A DNA stretch of 64,000 nucleotides, from assembly GCA_002841545.1 (NCBI GenBank), contig PGZZ01000006.1, forward strand, positions 1 through 64,000. The letters run 5' to 3'. Under the pieces are notes generated by a model that was not told the DNA's origin, searched no databases, and saw only the letters and a list, made by a program, of their open reading frames with translations. Within the stretch, counting starts at the first letter, position 1. Every line of letters starts with the position of its first letter. Source of the DNA: Firmicutes bacterium HGW-Firmicutes-16. GTDB taxonomy: Bacteria > Bacillota > Clostridia > Oscillospirales > Oscillospiraceae. The position numbers were made by a program, and so were the translations under genes. Of the stretch, positions 33,668-43,258 are shown piece after piece.

Positions 33668-34831
33668 ATGAAAAAAAAGATAATGTCGGCGCTTATCTCG
33701 GTTTCTCTGCTCATTTCGCTTTCAGGCTGCGCCGGGCTCTTCCAAAAAGAATATCTCTCCGTATCGGAATATAAGGACAACGCGCAGAGCGCCTCAAACA
33801 GCGATGTTATGCATATATCCGACTACACGGAGCTCAAGGATGCAGTCATCTCGCTTGTAAACGATCATAAGACCGAGGGCAGACTGAGGTTCACGGATTA
33901 CGACGGTACTATCCAGTCGGACCTTGCGCAGGCGCTTCTGGAGGTCAAAACGGAAAGCGCCCTCGCAAGCTTTGCTGTCAACTACATGTCTTATGACCTC
34001 AGCCGCATCGTTACCTACTATGAAGCTGTGGTTTACATAACATATAAGCGCACACAGAGCGAAATCGACACTATCAAGTATATAACAGGCCGGACTCAGC
34101 TTACCGAGACGCTTGCTCATGCGCTTGACGAGATGGATTCATATATCGCCCTGAGAATAACGAGCTCAACAATAACAGCGGACGAGATTTCATCCGATAT
34201 AAACGCAGCATATACTGAAAACCCCGCAAGCTGTGTAGTTCCTCCGAGAGTGTCGGTCAGAATGCACCCCCAAACAGGGCTTCAGCGCATAATCGAAATT
34301 GAACTCGAATACGGCTGGAAGCTTTCTGAACTTCAGAAAATGAAATCCTCGCTTACCGAGAAAATGCAGAAGATAGTATCTGACGCATCGGATGACAAAA
34401 AAGTGAACTTCGCGCTCAATCTTTATCAGCAGCTAGCACAATTCTGTGCCTATGACCCGACAGGTTCTCTGCGAAGCAATAAGGCGGAGCTTGACTCCGG
34501 ACTTGGTTCAACTGCTTACGGCGCCCTTGTTGAGGGCTACGCGGACAGCAAGGGAATGGCGGCTGCTTACAGCGCTCTTTGCTATGCCGCGGGAATCGAT
34601 TGCACCGTAGTAAACGGTAAGAAGGCAGGCGAGGATCACTCCTGGAACATAACAAAGCTTGACGGGAGCTATTATCACGTTGACGCCACAGGTTATTATA
34701 CTTTGGGCATCACGCATTCCTTTATGCAGAGCGATGAACAAATGAAATCCGGTTATGAATGGGATGCCGTAAGTTATCCCATCTGCAGCGGCGGTGAATC
34801 CTATATCGATATAATAAAAAAGGTTTTTTGA
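33668..34831 (+). CDS. Transglutaminase-like lipoprotein lacking the catalytic Cys
   Basis: 387 residues. Signal peptide with lipobox LSGC (about 18-21). A long helical region leads to a transglutaminase-like core (about 260-355): TAYGALVEGYADSKGMAAAYSALCYAAGIDC, then EDHSWNITKLDG and YHVDATGY. The core His324 and Asp339 are kept, but the residue that is Cys in active members is Ser294. It may therefore be an inactive binding domain or use Ser. Lipid-anchored outside the membrane by prediction. GGAAGGAGCGGGAGG precedes the ATG; it is 45 bases after the YitT gene, likely the operon end. Confidence 0.85.
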   Translation: MKKKIMSALISVSLLISLSGCAGLFQKEYLSVSEYKDNAQSASNSDVMHISDYTELKDAVISLVNDHKTEGRLRFTDYDGTIQSDLAQALLEVKTESALASFAVNYMSYDLSRIVTYYEAVVYITYKRTQSEIDTIKYITGRTQLTETLAHALDEMDSYIALRITSSTITADEISSDINAAYTENPASCVVPPRVSVRMHPQTGLQRIIEIELEYGWKLSELQKMKSSLTEKMQKIVSDASDDKKVNFALNLYQQLAQFCAYDPTGSLRSNKAELDSGLGSTAYGALVEGYADSKGMAAAYSALCYAAGIDCTVVNGKKAGEDHSWNITKLDGSYYHVDATGYYTLGITHSFMQSDEQMKSGYEWDAVSYPICSGGESYIDIIKKVF

Positions 34832-34855
34832 TTATTTTTTCGAAACTGAATAATT

Positions 34856-34893
34856 AAGCGGAGCAGGAGACCAAAATGGTTCCTGCTTCGCTT
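34856..34893. repeat. Long imperfect hairpin without T-run
   Basis: AAGCGGAGCAGGA (34856-34868) pairs with TCCTGCTTCGCTT (34881-34893) with one G-T pair, and ACCA/TGGT extends it. It follows the lipoprotein gene and may protect or end its mRNA. Confidence 0.5.
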
Positions 34894-35047
34894 AGTGTTA
34901 GTTACCAGAAATACGGAACAACCAAAATCTCTGTGCGCCTGAACAAATATTACATTGTGTTTTTATCTTGTACTACCGAAAAAAGATAAAAGATGAGGAA
35001 AGGCTCACGTGTATACCTCGCTTAAGACATATATATATAGAATAAAG

Positions 35048-35078
35048 CTCCTGCCGAACATCGCGGCAGGAGTTTCTT
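35048..35078 (+). terminator. Terminator-like hairpin upstream of the chemoreceptor gene
   Basis: CTCCTGCCG (35048-35056) and CGGCAGGAG (35064-35072) form nine pairs, then TTTCTT. It lies 160 bases before the chemoreceptor gene inside a 400-base gap with no other gene, so it could be an attenuator or the end of a short upstream transcript. Confidence 0.6.
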
Positions 35079-35237
35079 ACAAAAAACGGATAAATTTTTA
35101 CAAAAACACTTTATTTTGTAAATAAATGTCGAATAAATGTAACAATGTGGTTGTTTCATCTGGGGGAGAAATCTTTCGCTGGTAAATCTAAACGATTGCA
35201 TGAAAATGGCTTTATAAGTCAAAATTGAGGTGTAGTT

Positions 35238-37250
35238 ATGGAAAAAAAGAGTACAGTGAAGCTAACTCAAAAAAAGACGCTACGGGTACAGATCATCACA
35301 GCAGTCACAGTATTGGTATCATTGGTTGCCATGGTATCCGGTGCCTTTACCGCGTATTCATCTTACAAAAGTGCGCAAGACTGTCTCACAGAGGCTATGC
35401 CGTCAACAGCGGCAGCGGCAGCAAAAGCGGCTTCAAATGAGCTGAAAAGGTTCTCCTCCTTGGCGCAGACGATGGCCTCAGCAGAAATATTATATAATGA
35501 AGAGGCGCTTCCTGCCGAAAAACAGGCATATCTTAACACTAAGGTAAACGACGAACTTGCGGCAATTAATTATTACTCCGCGGCAGGCATTCTTCCTGCC
35601 AACGGGAAAAGCTACTCATCTACTGATTATTTCCAGGCAGCTATTAAGGGCAATACATACATTTCGTCGCCCGTAACTGACGAAAAAACGGGTGAGCTTG
35701 TCATTTTCGTATCGACACCGGTATGGAGAAATGGAGTCAGCGGCTCATCGGTCGACGGAGTAGTCGGCTTTTTGGTGAAACAGCAGGTACTTAATGCAAT
35801 TGTGGAGAGTACAAAAGTCAGTGCGAACGGAATTGCTTATATAGTTGATAAGGACGGCTATACGATAGCCGACATGGAAGTACAGCTTGTCATCGACAAG
35901 GAAAATATTCCACAAATGGCAGAAAGCAACTCTGCATTTAAATCGCTCGCGGCTATATACAGTAAGGCTAATGCCGGAGAAACTGGATTTGGAAATTATA
36001 AATATAAGGGCGTGAGCAAATTCGTCGCCTATGCTCCGATTGCGGGATCCAACGGCTGGAGCTTCCTTGTCGGCGCACCAGAAAAAGATTTCACAAAGGG
36101 CGTAACAAGCGCAATTATTATAGCAATAATTATTATGCTGGTTTCGATAGGTATTGGATTTTTCATTGCGACGGTAATGACAAAAAGCCTTGAAGTAGCC
36201 CTTGGCGGGGTTATAAAAAGGTTGTCAGAATTTGCCGAGGGAGATGTCACAACGATAATGCCGGATGTAGCGGCTAATTCATATGAGAGCGTCGTTCTAA
36301 GAGAAACCACGAAGAAAATGATTGAAAATACAAGCGCCATTATTCAAGATATTGACAATGTCTTTTCGGATATGTCAAATTCAAACTTTGACTTCAAAGC
36401 AAGAGTACCTGAAAGGTATGTTGGAGATTTTGCGAATATCTTCCACGCCATTAAACGTGTAAGGATGGGGCTTAACTATGCTTTCCACTCCATTGCCGAG
36501 GTCTCTGAGCAGGTCTCCGCAGGCTCTTCACAGGTCAGTTTCAGCTCACAGTCTCTCGCTCAGGGCGCGACAGAGCAAGCCAGCAGCGTTCAGGAACTGT
36601 CTGCTTCAATTGCCGAGGTTTCTCAGCACGTACAACAAAATGCCGAGGATGCAGAAAAGGCAAAGGAGCTTTCCGTTGACGCGGAAAAAATTATGCAGAG
36701 CAGCGTGAGCGATATGGGGCTTGCCCGTCAGGCTATGGATGAGATTTCAGCGACATCCAAGAACATCAGCAAGGTTATTAAAACTATCGATGACATCGCG
36801 TTCCAGACCAACATCCTTGCGCTTAATGCCGCAGTTGAGGCAGCGAGAGCGGGAGCCGCGGGTAAGGGATTTGCCGTTGTGGCGGATGAAGTGCGCAACT
36901 TGTCACAGAAGTCCGCAGAGGCTGCGAAAAACACCACTGCCCTCATCGAAAGCTCTATAGAGGCAGTTGAAAAAGGTACTTCACTTGTTAACAGGACGAG
37001 CGAGGGCTTCTCTGAGGCTGCTGGAAAATCTACAGAAGTCGCGAAACTTGTTGAAGGAATATCCGTGAAGGCACAAGAACAGGCAGCAGCAATTACTCAG
37101 ATTTCATTGGGGATTGAACAGGTGTCTTCAGTTGTTCAGATGAACTCAGCAACAAGCGAGGAGTGTGCAGCGGCAAGTGAAGAGCTCTCCAGTCAGGCGC
37201 AAGTGCTTAAGAGCTTGGTCGAACAGGTTCATCTGGCACCGCAAAAATGA
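35238..37250 (+). CDS. Methyl-accepting chemotaxis protein with extracellular Cache domain
   Basis: 670 residues. TM1 at about 18-40, an extracellular sensor (about 42-288) with the dCache-like pattern [22 protein letters not shown] and [23 protein letters not shown]2 at about 293-316, a HAMP-like linker with an added helical segment (about 330-420), and the signalling domain. The hairpin tip is [40 protein letters not shown] (about 516 onward), which contacts CheA/CheW. C-terminal methylation helices are Ala/Ser/Glu-rich. The ligand is unknown. GAGGTGTAG precedes the ATG. No chemotaxis genes adjoin it. Confidence 0.95.
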   Translation: MEKKSTVKLTQKKTLRVQIITAVTVLVSLVAMVSGAFTAYSSYKSAQDCLTEAMPSTAAAAAKAASNELKRFSSLAQTMASAEILYNEEALPAEKQAYLNTKVNDELAAINYYSAAGILPANGKSYSSTDYFQAAIKGNTYISSPVTDEKTGELVIFVSTPVWRNGVSGSSVDGVVGFLVKQQVLNAIVESTKVSANGIAYIVDKDGYTIADMEVQLVIDKENIPQMAESNSAFKSLAAIYSKANAGETGFGNYKYKGVSKFVAYAPIAGSNGWSFLVGAPEKDFTKGVTSAIIIAIIIMLVSIGIGFFIATVMTKSLEVALGGVIKRLSEFAEGDVTTIMPDVAANSYESVVLRETTKKMIENTSAIIQDIDNVFSDMSNSNFDFKARVPERYVGDFANIFHAIKRVRMGLNYAFHSIAEVSEQVSAGSSQVSFSSQSLAQGATEQASSVQELSASIAEVSQHVQQNAEDAEKAKELSVDAEKIMQSSVSDMGLARQAMDEISATSKNISKVIKTIDDIAFQTNILALNAAVEAARAGAAGKGFAVVADEVRNLSQKSAEAAKNTTALIESSIEAVEKGTSLVNRTSEGFSEAAGKSTEVAKLVEGISVKAQEQAAAITQISLGIEQVSSVVQMNSATSEECAAASEELSSQAQVLKSLVEQVHLAPQK

Positions 37251-37284
37251 TGGGGTTACTTGCAAAAGGCTAGAAAAATATATA

Positions 37285-37321
37285 AAAGAACGAAATCGGT
37301 ATTAAACCGATTTCGTTCTTT
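37285..37321. terminator. Bidirectional terminator
   Basis: AAAGAACGAAATCGGT (37285-37300) and its perfect complement at 37306-37321 around ATTAA, between the converging chemoreceptor and galE genes. Confidence 0.92.
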
Positions 37322-37379
37322 TTCGTTCAGAAAGCGTTATATAGCAGTAAGAAATCAGGAACAAAAAAAAACTTCGATA

Positions 37380-38378
37380 CTACCGGTCCTCGTCAAAGCC
37401 GTTTGGATGGGCGCGGTGCCATTTCCACGCGGTTTCGAGGATGGTGTATATACTTTCATAATGGGGCTCCCAACCGAGAACGGTCTTAGCCTTATCGCTG
37501 GACGCAACGAGAACGGCGGGGTCTCCGGCACGTCTCGAGGAAATAACGGTCGGTATCTCATGTCCCACGACTTCTTCGGCCGCCTTGATTACCTCGTTTA
37601 CAGAAAAGCCCACGCCGTTACCAAGGTTGAATACATCGTTTTCGCCGCCTGCTAATAGATATCGCAAAGCTTTGACGTGCGCTTGAGCGAGGTCGCAGAC
37701 ATGAACATAGTCACGAACGCAGGTGCCGTCTTTCGTTTTGTAATCAGTGCCGAAGACCTTAATATCTGCTCTTGTTCCATTCGCGGCCTGCAAAACGATA
37801 GGGATAAGATGCGTTTCGGGGTTGTGATCCTCGCCTATATGTCCGCTCGGATGAGCTCCACAGGCGTTAAAATAACGCAGGGAGGTATATTTTATGCCAT
37901 GGGCAAGGCTCGTCCATTTGAACATCTGCTCCATGGCGAGCTTCGTTCCGCCGTAAGTGTTAGTCGGTTCGGTCGGGTCACTCTCCAGAATAGGAATACG
38001 TTCCGGCTCGCCGTAGGTCGCGGCGGAGGAAGAGAAGACAACTTTTGGTACCCTGTTCGCGACCATACTTGAGAGCAGCACCTGCGTTCCGCCGACATTA
38101 TTTGCGTAGTACTTGAGAGGATCTGTCATGCTCTCGCCGACAAGAGAATAGGCGGCAAAATGCACTACCGCATCAATCTTTTCTATTTTAAAGATGCCGT
38201 CAAGAAAAGCTCTGTCCCTTATATCGCCGACGTAGAGCTTTGCATCAGGGTGAACAGCGCACCTGTGTCCTGTTTCGAGATTATCTGCAATAACGACTTC
38301 AAAACCTTCGTCCATAAGTTCATAGACAGTATGGGAGCCGATATAACCCGCTCCGCCGAGCACCAATATTTTACTCAT
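37380..38378 (-). CDS. galE: UDP-glucose 4-epimerase
   Basis: 332 residues, usual length. NAD-binding GGAGYIGSH (8-16), DNLETGH, VVHFAAYSLVGES, the catalytic SSS (117-119) and YxxxK pair Y142/K146 in NTYGGTKLAME, and RYFNACGAHPSGHIGEDHNPETHLIPI that is highly specific for GalE. It interconverts UDP-glucose and UDP-galactose for surface polysaccharides or galactose use. The ATG is preceded by GGAGGTGTTATT. Monocistronic here; no other Leloir genes are in the window. Confidence 0.97.
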   Translation of the reverse strand: MSKILVLGGAGYIGSHTVYELMDEGFEVVIADNLETGHRCAVHPDAKLYVGDIRDRAFLDGIFKIEKIDAVVHFAAYSLVGESMTDPLKYYANNVGGTQVLLSSMVANRVPKVVFSSSAATYGEPERIPILESDPTEPTNTYGGTKLAMEQMFKWTSLAHGIKYTSLRYFNACGAHPSGHIGEDHNPETHLIPIVLQAANGTRADIKVFGTDYKTKDGTCVRDYVHVCDLAQAHVKALRYLLAGGENDVFNLGNGVGFSVNEVIKAAEEVVGHEIPTVISSRRAGDPAVLVASSDKAKTVLGWEPHYESIYTILETAWKWHRAHPNGFDEDR

Positions 38379-38560
38379 AATAACACCTCCGGTCTTTAGT
38401 TATTTGTAATAGGGTACGGAAAAATGCAGCCAGATTTCTAGATTAAGCAAAACCGAGCCAGTTTCAACTTTATATATGATATCTATTAAGAAGCATTATA
38501 CATCAGCCGTCAAGAGTGTGCAAATATTAGGTGTAGATTTATGAGAAATGCGGCCCCACC

Positions 38561-38589
38561 TTGTACAGACGGCGTTTGTGTGATAAAAT
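38561..38589 (+). promoter_or_regulatory. Sigma-A type promoter for the Crp/Fnr gene
   Basis: TTGTAC (38561-38566) and TAAAAT (38584-38589), spacer 17. Confidence 0.68.
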
Positions 38590-38621
38590 ATGAACAAAGG
38601 TCATCAAGGAGGAATGCTGCT

Positions 38622-39296
38622 ATGCCCATAAACTGCGCCGAGATATTTGCTCGCTACTTTCCCTTCTGGGATAAACTGAGCGAAGGACAGAAGAAGGAGT
38701 TCTGCATCCAGACTTCCTATGCCGAGTATGACAAGGGGCAGAACGTCCATGGCAATACGGGCAACTGCACGGGTGCTATCCTTGTTAAAAACGGCGTTCT
38801 GCGGGCGTATATGCTTTCAGACGAGGGTAAGGAAATCACCCTTTACAGGCTATATCCAGGCGATATTTGTATGCTCTCCGCTTCCTGCGTCCTTCAGTCC
38901 ATCACTTTCGACGTCTTTGTGGATGCCGAAGCTAAAAGCGAGGTCTATATAATCAGTTCCGGGGCCTTCGCGAGGCTGATGGAGGACAATGTCTTCGTTG
39001 AAAACTTTGCACTCAAAGTCGCGACGGAGCGCTTCTCCGAGGTCATGTGGGCGATGCAGCAGATACTTTTTATGAGCTTCGACCGCAGACTTGCTGTGTT
39101 TCTGCTCGACGAAAATGCCAAGGACGGCGGCGACACCATTAAGCTTACGCAAGAGCAGATAGCAAAATATATGGGCTCCGCAAGAGAAGTCGTGTCTCGT
39201 ATGCTGAAGTATTTTTCGACCGAGGGATTGGTTGAGGTTTCCCGCGGGGGAGTGAAAATAATTGATAAAACCCGACTTAAAAAAATAGCCGGATGA
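38622..39296 (+). CDS. Crp/Fnr family transcriptional regulator
   Basis: 224 residues from ATG 38622, preceded by AAGGAGG. An N-terminal cyclic-nucleotide-like barrel (about 15-125) has GAILVKNGVLRAYMLSDEGKEITLYRLYPGDICML, and a C-terminal winged helix (about 150-220) has LTQEQIAKYMGSAREVVSRMLKYF. Four Cys lie in the first 100 residues, but no canonical Fnr iron-sulfur pattern is evident. The convergent neighbour is a thioredoxin gene; such pairing with trxA is common in clostridia and fits a redox role. Confidence 0.9.
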   Translation: MPINCAEIFARYFPFWDKLSEGQKKEFCIQTSYAEYDKGQNVHGNTGNCTGAILVKNGVLRAYMLSDEGKEITLYRLYPGDICMLSASCVLQSITFDVFVDAEAKSEVYIISSGAFARLMEDNVFVENFALKVATERFSEVMWAMQQILFMSFDRRLAVFLLDENAKDGGDTIKLTQEQIAKYMGSAREVVSRMLKYFSTEGLVEVSRGGVKIIDKTRLKKIAG

Positions 39297-39304
39297 ACTC
39301 TCTG

Positions 39305-39350
39305 CATAAGAAGAAGCTGCCGCAAATATTTGCAGCAGCTTCTTCTTATG
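39305..39350. terminator. Bidirectional terminator between the Fnr-like gene and trxA
   Basis: CATAAGAAGAAGCTGC (39305-39320) and its complement at 39335-39350, with an inner GCAAAT/ATTTGC pairing. The stem is over 20 base pairs in total. Confidence 0.9.
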
Positions 39351-39352
39351 TT

Positions 39353-39664
39353 TTACGCATTAAACATGGACATTACCGAGCCTTTCGGCTGGACACCTAG
39401 GGACTTTTTTGCAAGCTTCCCGTCTTTGATAACAATAAGGGTCGGGATACTCATTACCCCGAATCTGCGAGCAAGCTCGGGCTGCTCGTCAACATTGACC
39501 TTGCAAATCTTCTTGTCGCTTACCTCACTCGCGATCTCCTCGATGACCGGGGAGAGCATTCTGCAGGGACCGCACCAAGAGGCCCAAAAATCGATCAGAA
39601 CGGGAACAGGGGACTGCATTACTTCTTTTTCAAAATTATCTGACGTTATAGTTACAACTGACAT
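39353..39664 (-). CDS. trxA: Thioredoxin
   Basis: 103 residues, single thioredoxin fold. Active site WASWCGPCRM with Cys31 and Cys34, the cis-proline loop MSIPTLIVIKDG, and VDEQPELARRFGV. It reduces protein disulfides in the cytoplasm with thioredoxin reductase, which is not encoded here. CAAAGGAGATG precedes the ATG. Confidence 0.97.
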   Translation of the reverse strand: MSVVTITSDNFEKEVMQSPVPVLIDFWASWCGPCRMLSPVIEEIASEVSDKKICKVNVDEQPELARRFGVMSIPTLIVIKDGKLAKKSLGVQPKGSVMSMFNA

Positions 39665-39960
39665 TTTGACATCTCCTTTGAACTTGATTCAAATATTTTC
39701 TTTTCTTTAGCTTAATTATAGCGTTCAGAGCTTAAAACTTCTGTGATTCGGTCACGAAGAGTAATCATATTTGTTGATTTTAGGATGGAAATCGACAAAT
39801 TGTGATAAATGACAAAAAGCACCTCGCAATACCCCGGATTTTCTACACCAGATTACACGCAGACCCGACAAATAGCGACGGCATTCGACCCGTTAAAAAG
39901 GCTATAACTGCACTGTTGGACGAAAGAGTCCGAATCAATTTCGACAAGGAAGTAAAAACT

Positions 39961-40197
39961 ATGCTAAAGTTAAAACTCAGACTGAAAGCCGCTCAAATTG
40001 AACTCAACTGGTGGTTCATTAGAAGAGAGCGGAGGAAGGGAGCGGACTTTCTAAAAAAAGGGCTCTCCCACTCATCCCCGAAAATGCTTAAGCTCAACCG
40101 CCGTTTCTCGAAGCACTGCGCGATGGCAATGAAAGCGCAGAGTAATTATGAACGCTTGGCAAGGCTAAGCGGCTTGGCACCGATAATGCGGGTTTAA
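39961..40197 (+). CDS. Small very basic protein of unknown function
   Basis: 78 residues from ATG 39961, preceded by ACAAGGAAG. Extremely rich in Lys and Arg, predicted helical: MLKLKLRLKAAQIEL, FIRRERRKGADFLKKG, SPKMLKLNRRFSKH, AMKAQSNYERLARL. Similar small basic proteins occur in Oscillospiraceae genomes; nucleic-acid or ribosome binding is possible but unproven. The 295 bases upstream of it contain no other clear gene. Confidence 0.6.
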   Translation: MLKLKLRLKAAQIELNWWFIRRERRKGADFLKKGLSHSSPKMLKLNRRFSKHCAMAMKAQSNYERLARLSGLAPIMRV

Positions 40198-40353
40198 ATA
40201 TAGAAAGAATCGGGAAGTCTCACGCAAAAGCAAATGATAATCGATGTCATCATTTGATGTCCCGACAGGAAGCAGGAAACTTCGCAGAGGGAAGTGGCGG
40301 ATAACTGATTCAAGTCGAATCTCCTCCGGCGACGCCTGTAATCGAATAATAAA

Positions 40354-40383
40354 AACGCCCCAAGGCATATGCCTTGGGGCGTT
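40354..40383 (-). terminator. Terminator of the S-layer gene
   Basis: A perfect 30-base palindrome (AACGCCCCAAGGCAT and complement). On the minus strand it is followed by TTTTTATTATT. Confidence 0.9.
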
Positions 40384-40448
40384 CCGCTATCTAAACGCTA
40401 AGCGCTTTTGATATTTCAGTTGAGCTGCATTGACTTAGTAGTCAAGCA

Positions 40449-42926
40449 TTACACAATGCTGGTGATATACACTGTTGCAGCTTTGCCGGTGGTTGTGTTG
40501 TAAACGATGCTGACATTAACCGTGTCGGTGTCAGCTGCAGAGCAGATACCAGCAGCGTTCATTACTACAGGAGTTGCAGCCTGCTGTGCAGCAGTACGTG
40601 TATCTGCAATTGTAGCGCCGGTAATGTCGATGTCAGTGCCGCCAACCTTGATAAGCGTATTGCTAAAGGTAGATGTAATTGCAGTATCAGCGACAATAGC
40701 GGATGTGCCTGTAGCCTGAGCATAGCCGGAGAGAACATAAGCGCCGGTTGTATCGGACTTACCATAGCCGTAGAAGCTGTTAGCAGCTACTGTGCTGTTT
40801 GTCGCAATACCACCTTCAACAGCAACACCATTCAGGTATGCTTTGTAAATGTTGAATGTTTCATACTTTCCGGTGGAAGAGTTCTTCAGAATGGTTGTTC
40901 CGGTAGCAGTTGCACTCGGGACATAGAGAAGAGATGTGGAATCAATAGTTGCAGCAACGCCATCAACAAGGTAGATTGCGCTTACAACAGAAGTTGCATC
41001 AGTTGCAGAGTTGACTTCAGTTACAGCAACGCTGCCTACAGGGATGGAAGCAACAGCCTGGATTCCTGTCTTGACTGTAGCAGTCTTAGTAGTTGTGTTG
41101 ATGTAAACAACCTTTACGTTTGCAGAGAAGTAGTTGTTGTTGTAGTTTACTGCACTTGCCTGAGTTGCGCTAGACATTGCCTTATCATAAGCGTTGATAA
41201 CACCAGCGGTCTTCAGTGCAATAGTTGAATTTGCAGCAGCAATAGCAGTGCCTACAGGAGCGGCTATAGCAACAGCGTTTGTGAGAGGATAAACGTCATT
41301 TGCGACAACACCGATTGTCTTAAGTCCGGTTGTTGAGCTGCCAGCGCCGGACGCTACGACGTCAACAATAGTACCGTCAGTGAGAACGCCCTTAACCATG
41401 GCTACGATTTTGCCATCTGTTATTGTGTTGTAGCAGTCAAGAACATACATGAAGTTCTTGGCAGCAACGGTAGCGGTCTTAGAATGTACTACATAGCCGT
41501 AAGAATCAAGAACGAGGGTAGCCTGGAGAGAGCCGCTGGGAGCAGCAGTACCAACAGCTGCAGTCTGAGCAGCGCCCATGTCATAGCTCTTGCCATCAAG
41601 ATAGATTGTACCAGTAGAGGTGTTAACTGTGGTGATGTAGCCGGATACAGTGGTGGGCATTGAAACTGCTGCAACAGAATAAGTTACACCGTTCCAGGTG
41701 GGAGTAACAATAACAAGAGTGTCAACAGCCAGATCTTTAACAGCTGCATAAAGCTTGCTGCTGGCGAGATCAGTTATTGTGTAGCTAGCCTGAACAGGAG
41801 CATTGCTGGTTGTTGTCAGGGTTACGGTCTTTGTTGCGGCATTAACAGCAGCAACCTTAGCAATGTCGGTCTTTGTAATAGAAATAGCAGTTACCTTGGT
41901 TGCAATTGTAGGATCAGTAAAGACCTGAACAAGAGTACCGTTGCCAGTCTTTGCAGCCAGAGCAGAAACGCTGTTAATAGCAGAGAGTGCACCTACAGCG
42001 CCTTCGGGCTTGCCATTTTCGACAACATTAGATCTGTCGAGAGTTGCGAAGGAGTAATTCTTAAGCGAAGCAGTAAGAGAACTGATACCTGCTGTGTAGT
42101 TCATATCAGCAGTGGAGGTGAAAGCAGCGGTCTTAGCATAAGAACCGATTTCAACGCCCTTGTTAGTCCATACGAGTGCGGGACGACCAAGAGTGTCAAC
42201 GCCAGTAGCAACAGTCAGATTGGGATAGTAGGTTGCCATGAATACTGCGCCCTGAGCTGCAGCGGAAGCGCCGGTAGTAATGGTTGTGCCGTTTACTACG
42301 ATGCTTGTGCCCTTGGAAGCATAGGAAACGGTCTTAGCCTGGATGAGGTTAAGTGTGTAGAGAGCAGCTTCTTCACGGGTTGCGGCGGCGTTGCCGTTGA
42401 AAGCATCATTGCCAGTAAAGAGCTTATTAGCAAATGCATACTTTGCAACGTTAATGCTCCAAGATGGACCTGTGAACTGCTCAATGCTTGCATCGTAGCC
42501 GAGAGCCACGAGAAGCATCTTAGCAAACTGATAGCCGGTTACATTAGCTGTGGGAGCAAATGTGCCGTCGCCGTTACCAGCAACGATACCCTGCTGTACG
42601 CAGTAAGCAATGCTTCCTGCGGACCAGCGGTCAGCAGCTACGTCAGTGAAAGGAGCTGAGGAAGCCCTGAGAGCGTCTGCAGCGGTTTTGCCCATTGAGA
42701 GGTAGCAAACGAGCTTGGCGGCTTGCTCACGAGTGAGGTTGCCCTGGGGATTGAACGAGCCGGTGTCCATGCCGTTGATCACGCCGAGGCCTGTCATGAC
42801 ATCGACAGCCTCAGTGTACTGGACGCTTGCACTATCGGTGAACGTCGCGGCGGTCGCGATGCCCATAAGCCCGAGGCACATAGCCAGAACGAGTACGAGG
42901 CTAAGAGTTCTGTTGAGAGATTTCAT
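40449..42926 (-). CDS. S-layer homology domain surface protein
   Basis: 825 residues. Signal peptide 1-26 (LSLVLVLAMCLGLMGIATAA). Three SLH repeats follow: FTDSASVQYTEAVDVMTGLG with GSFNPQGNLTREQAAKLV, FTDVAADRWSAGSIAYCVQQG with GTFAPTANVTGYQFAKML, and WSINVAKYAFANKL with NGNAAATREEAALYTL (about 30-200). SLH domains bind pyruvylated cell-wall polymers. The remaining 600 residues are Thr/Ala/Val/Ser-rich, beta-strand-like, typical of an assembling S-layer. Few rare codons, a strong promoter and a long structured leader suggest abundant expression. GGAGGAGTT precedes the ATG. Confidence 0.93.
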   Translation of the reverse strand: MKSLNRTLSLVLVLAMCLGLMGIATAATFTDSASVQYTEAVDVMTGLGVINGMDTGSFNPQGNLTREQAAKLVCYLSMGKTAADALRASSAPFTDVAADRWSAGSIAYCVQQGIVAGNGDGTFAPTANVTGYQFAKMLLVALGYDASIEQFTGPSWSINVAKYAFANKLFTGNDAFNGNAAATREEAALYTLNLIQAKTVSYASKGTSIVVNGTTITTGASAAAQGAVFMATYYPNLTVATGVDTLGRPALVWTNKGVEIGSYAKTAAFTSTADMNYTAGISSLTASLKNYSFATLDRSNVVENGKPEGAVGALSAINSVSALAAKTGNGTLVQVFTDPTIATKVTAISITKTDIAKVAAVNAATKTVTLTTTSNAPVQASYTITDLASSKLYAAVKDLAVDTLVIVTPTWNGVTYSVAAVSMPTTVSGYITTVNTSTGTIYLDGKSYDMGAAQTAAVGTAAPSGSLQATLVLDSYGYVVHSKTATVAAKNFMYVLDCYNTITDGKIVAMVKGVLTDGTIVDVVASGAGSSTTGLKTIGVVANDVYPLTNAVAIAAPVGTAIAAANSTIALKTAGVINAYDKAMSSATQASAVNYNNNYFSANVKVVYINTTTKTATVKTGIQAVASIPVGSVAVTEVNSATDATSVVSAIYLVDGVAATIDSTSLLYVPSATATGTTILKNSSTGKYETFNIYKAYLNGVAVEGGIATNSTVAANSFYGYGKSDTTGAYVLSGYAQATGTSAIVADTAITSTFSNTLIKVGGTDIDITGATIADTRTAAQQAATPVVMNAAGICSAADTDTVNVSIVYNTTTGKAATVYITSIV

Positions 42927-42934
42927 TCTATGAA

Positions 42935-43060
42935 ACTCCTCCTTTGAGTAGTACCCCTTATGGGGCCTAATTTATGTACAACGCTTGATGACTTGGATAT
43001 CCTAGGCTAGCCATCAAGCGGAAGTACCGGGATAATGGGGAAAATGATTTTTACTTCTCC
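42935..43060 (-). promoter_or_regulatory. Long structured 5' leader of the S-layer mRNA
   Basis: About 145 transcribed bases before the start codon. CGCTTGATG (42982-42990) and CATCAAGCG (43012-43020) form a 9-bp stem with further inner pairing (GGATATCC), and CCCCTTATGGGG (42953-42964) forms a short hairpin next to the ribosome binding site. Long stable leaders are known to extend S-layer mRNA half-life. Confidence 0.6.
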
Positions 43061-43071
43061 CTATGGTGGTT

Positions 43072-43100
43072 ATGGTAGCACAGCTTGTTCGAGAGGTCAA
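43072..43100 (-). promoter_or_regulatory. Promoter of the S-layer gene
   Basis: On the minus strand TTGACC (43100-43095) and TACCAT (43077-43072), spacer 17. Confidence 0.6.
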
Positions 43101-43258
43101 CATTACATGGGCTCATGTAACGGAACTGTAATATAGCGCGACAAGTTACGAAGGGACTGACTGCATGTTTTGTCTGGTTACTCAGACGGAGGAATATATC
43201 CTAATGTTCCGAGGTTATTTCCGCCATTTATGCACATTATAGGCATGAGGTGATTAGA

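Noticed and set aside
34980-35237. Possible c-di-GMP or other riboswitch before the chemoreceptor gene
   Set aside because: Only one terminator-like hairpin is present; no GEMM or other known aptamer core was seen.
40200-40345. A stretch with TTCAAGTCGAATCTCCTCCGGCG-like sequence resembling a tRNA 3' end
   Set aside because: The bases flanking the apparent T-loop do not pair, and no anticodon or acceptor stem could be folded.
40165-40368. A 67-codon minus-strand frame beginning in the S-layer terminator
   Set aside because: Its start lies inside the terminator hairpin and it has no ribosome binding site.
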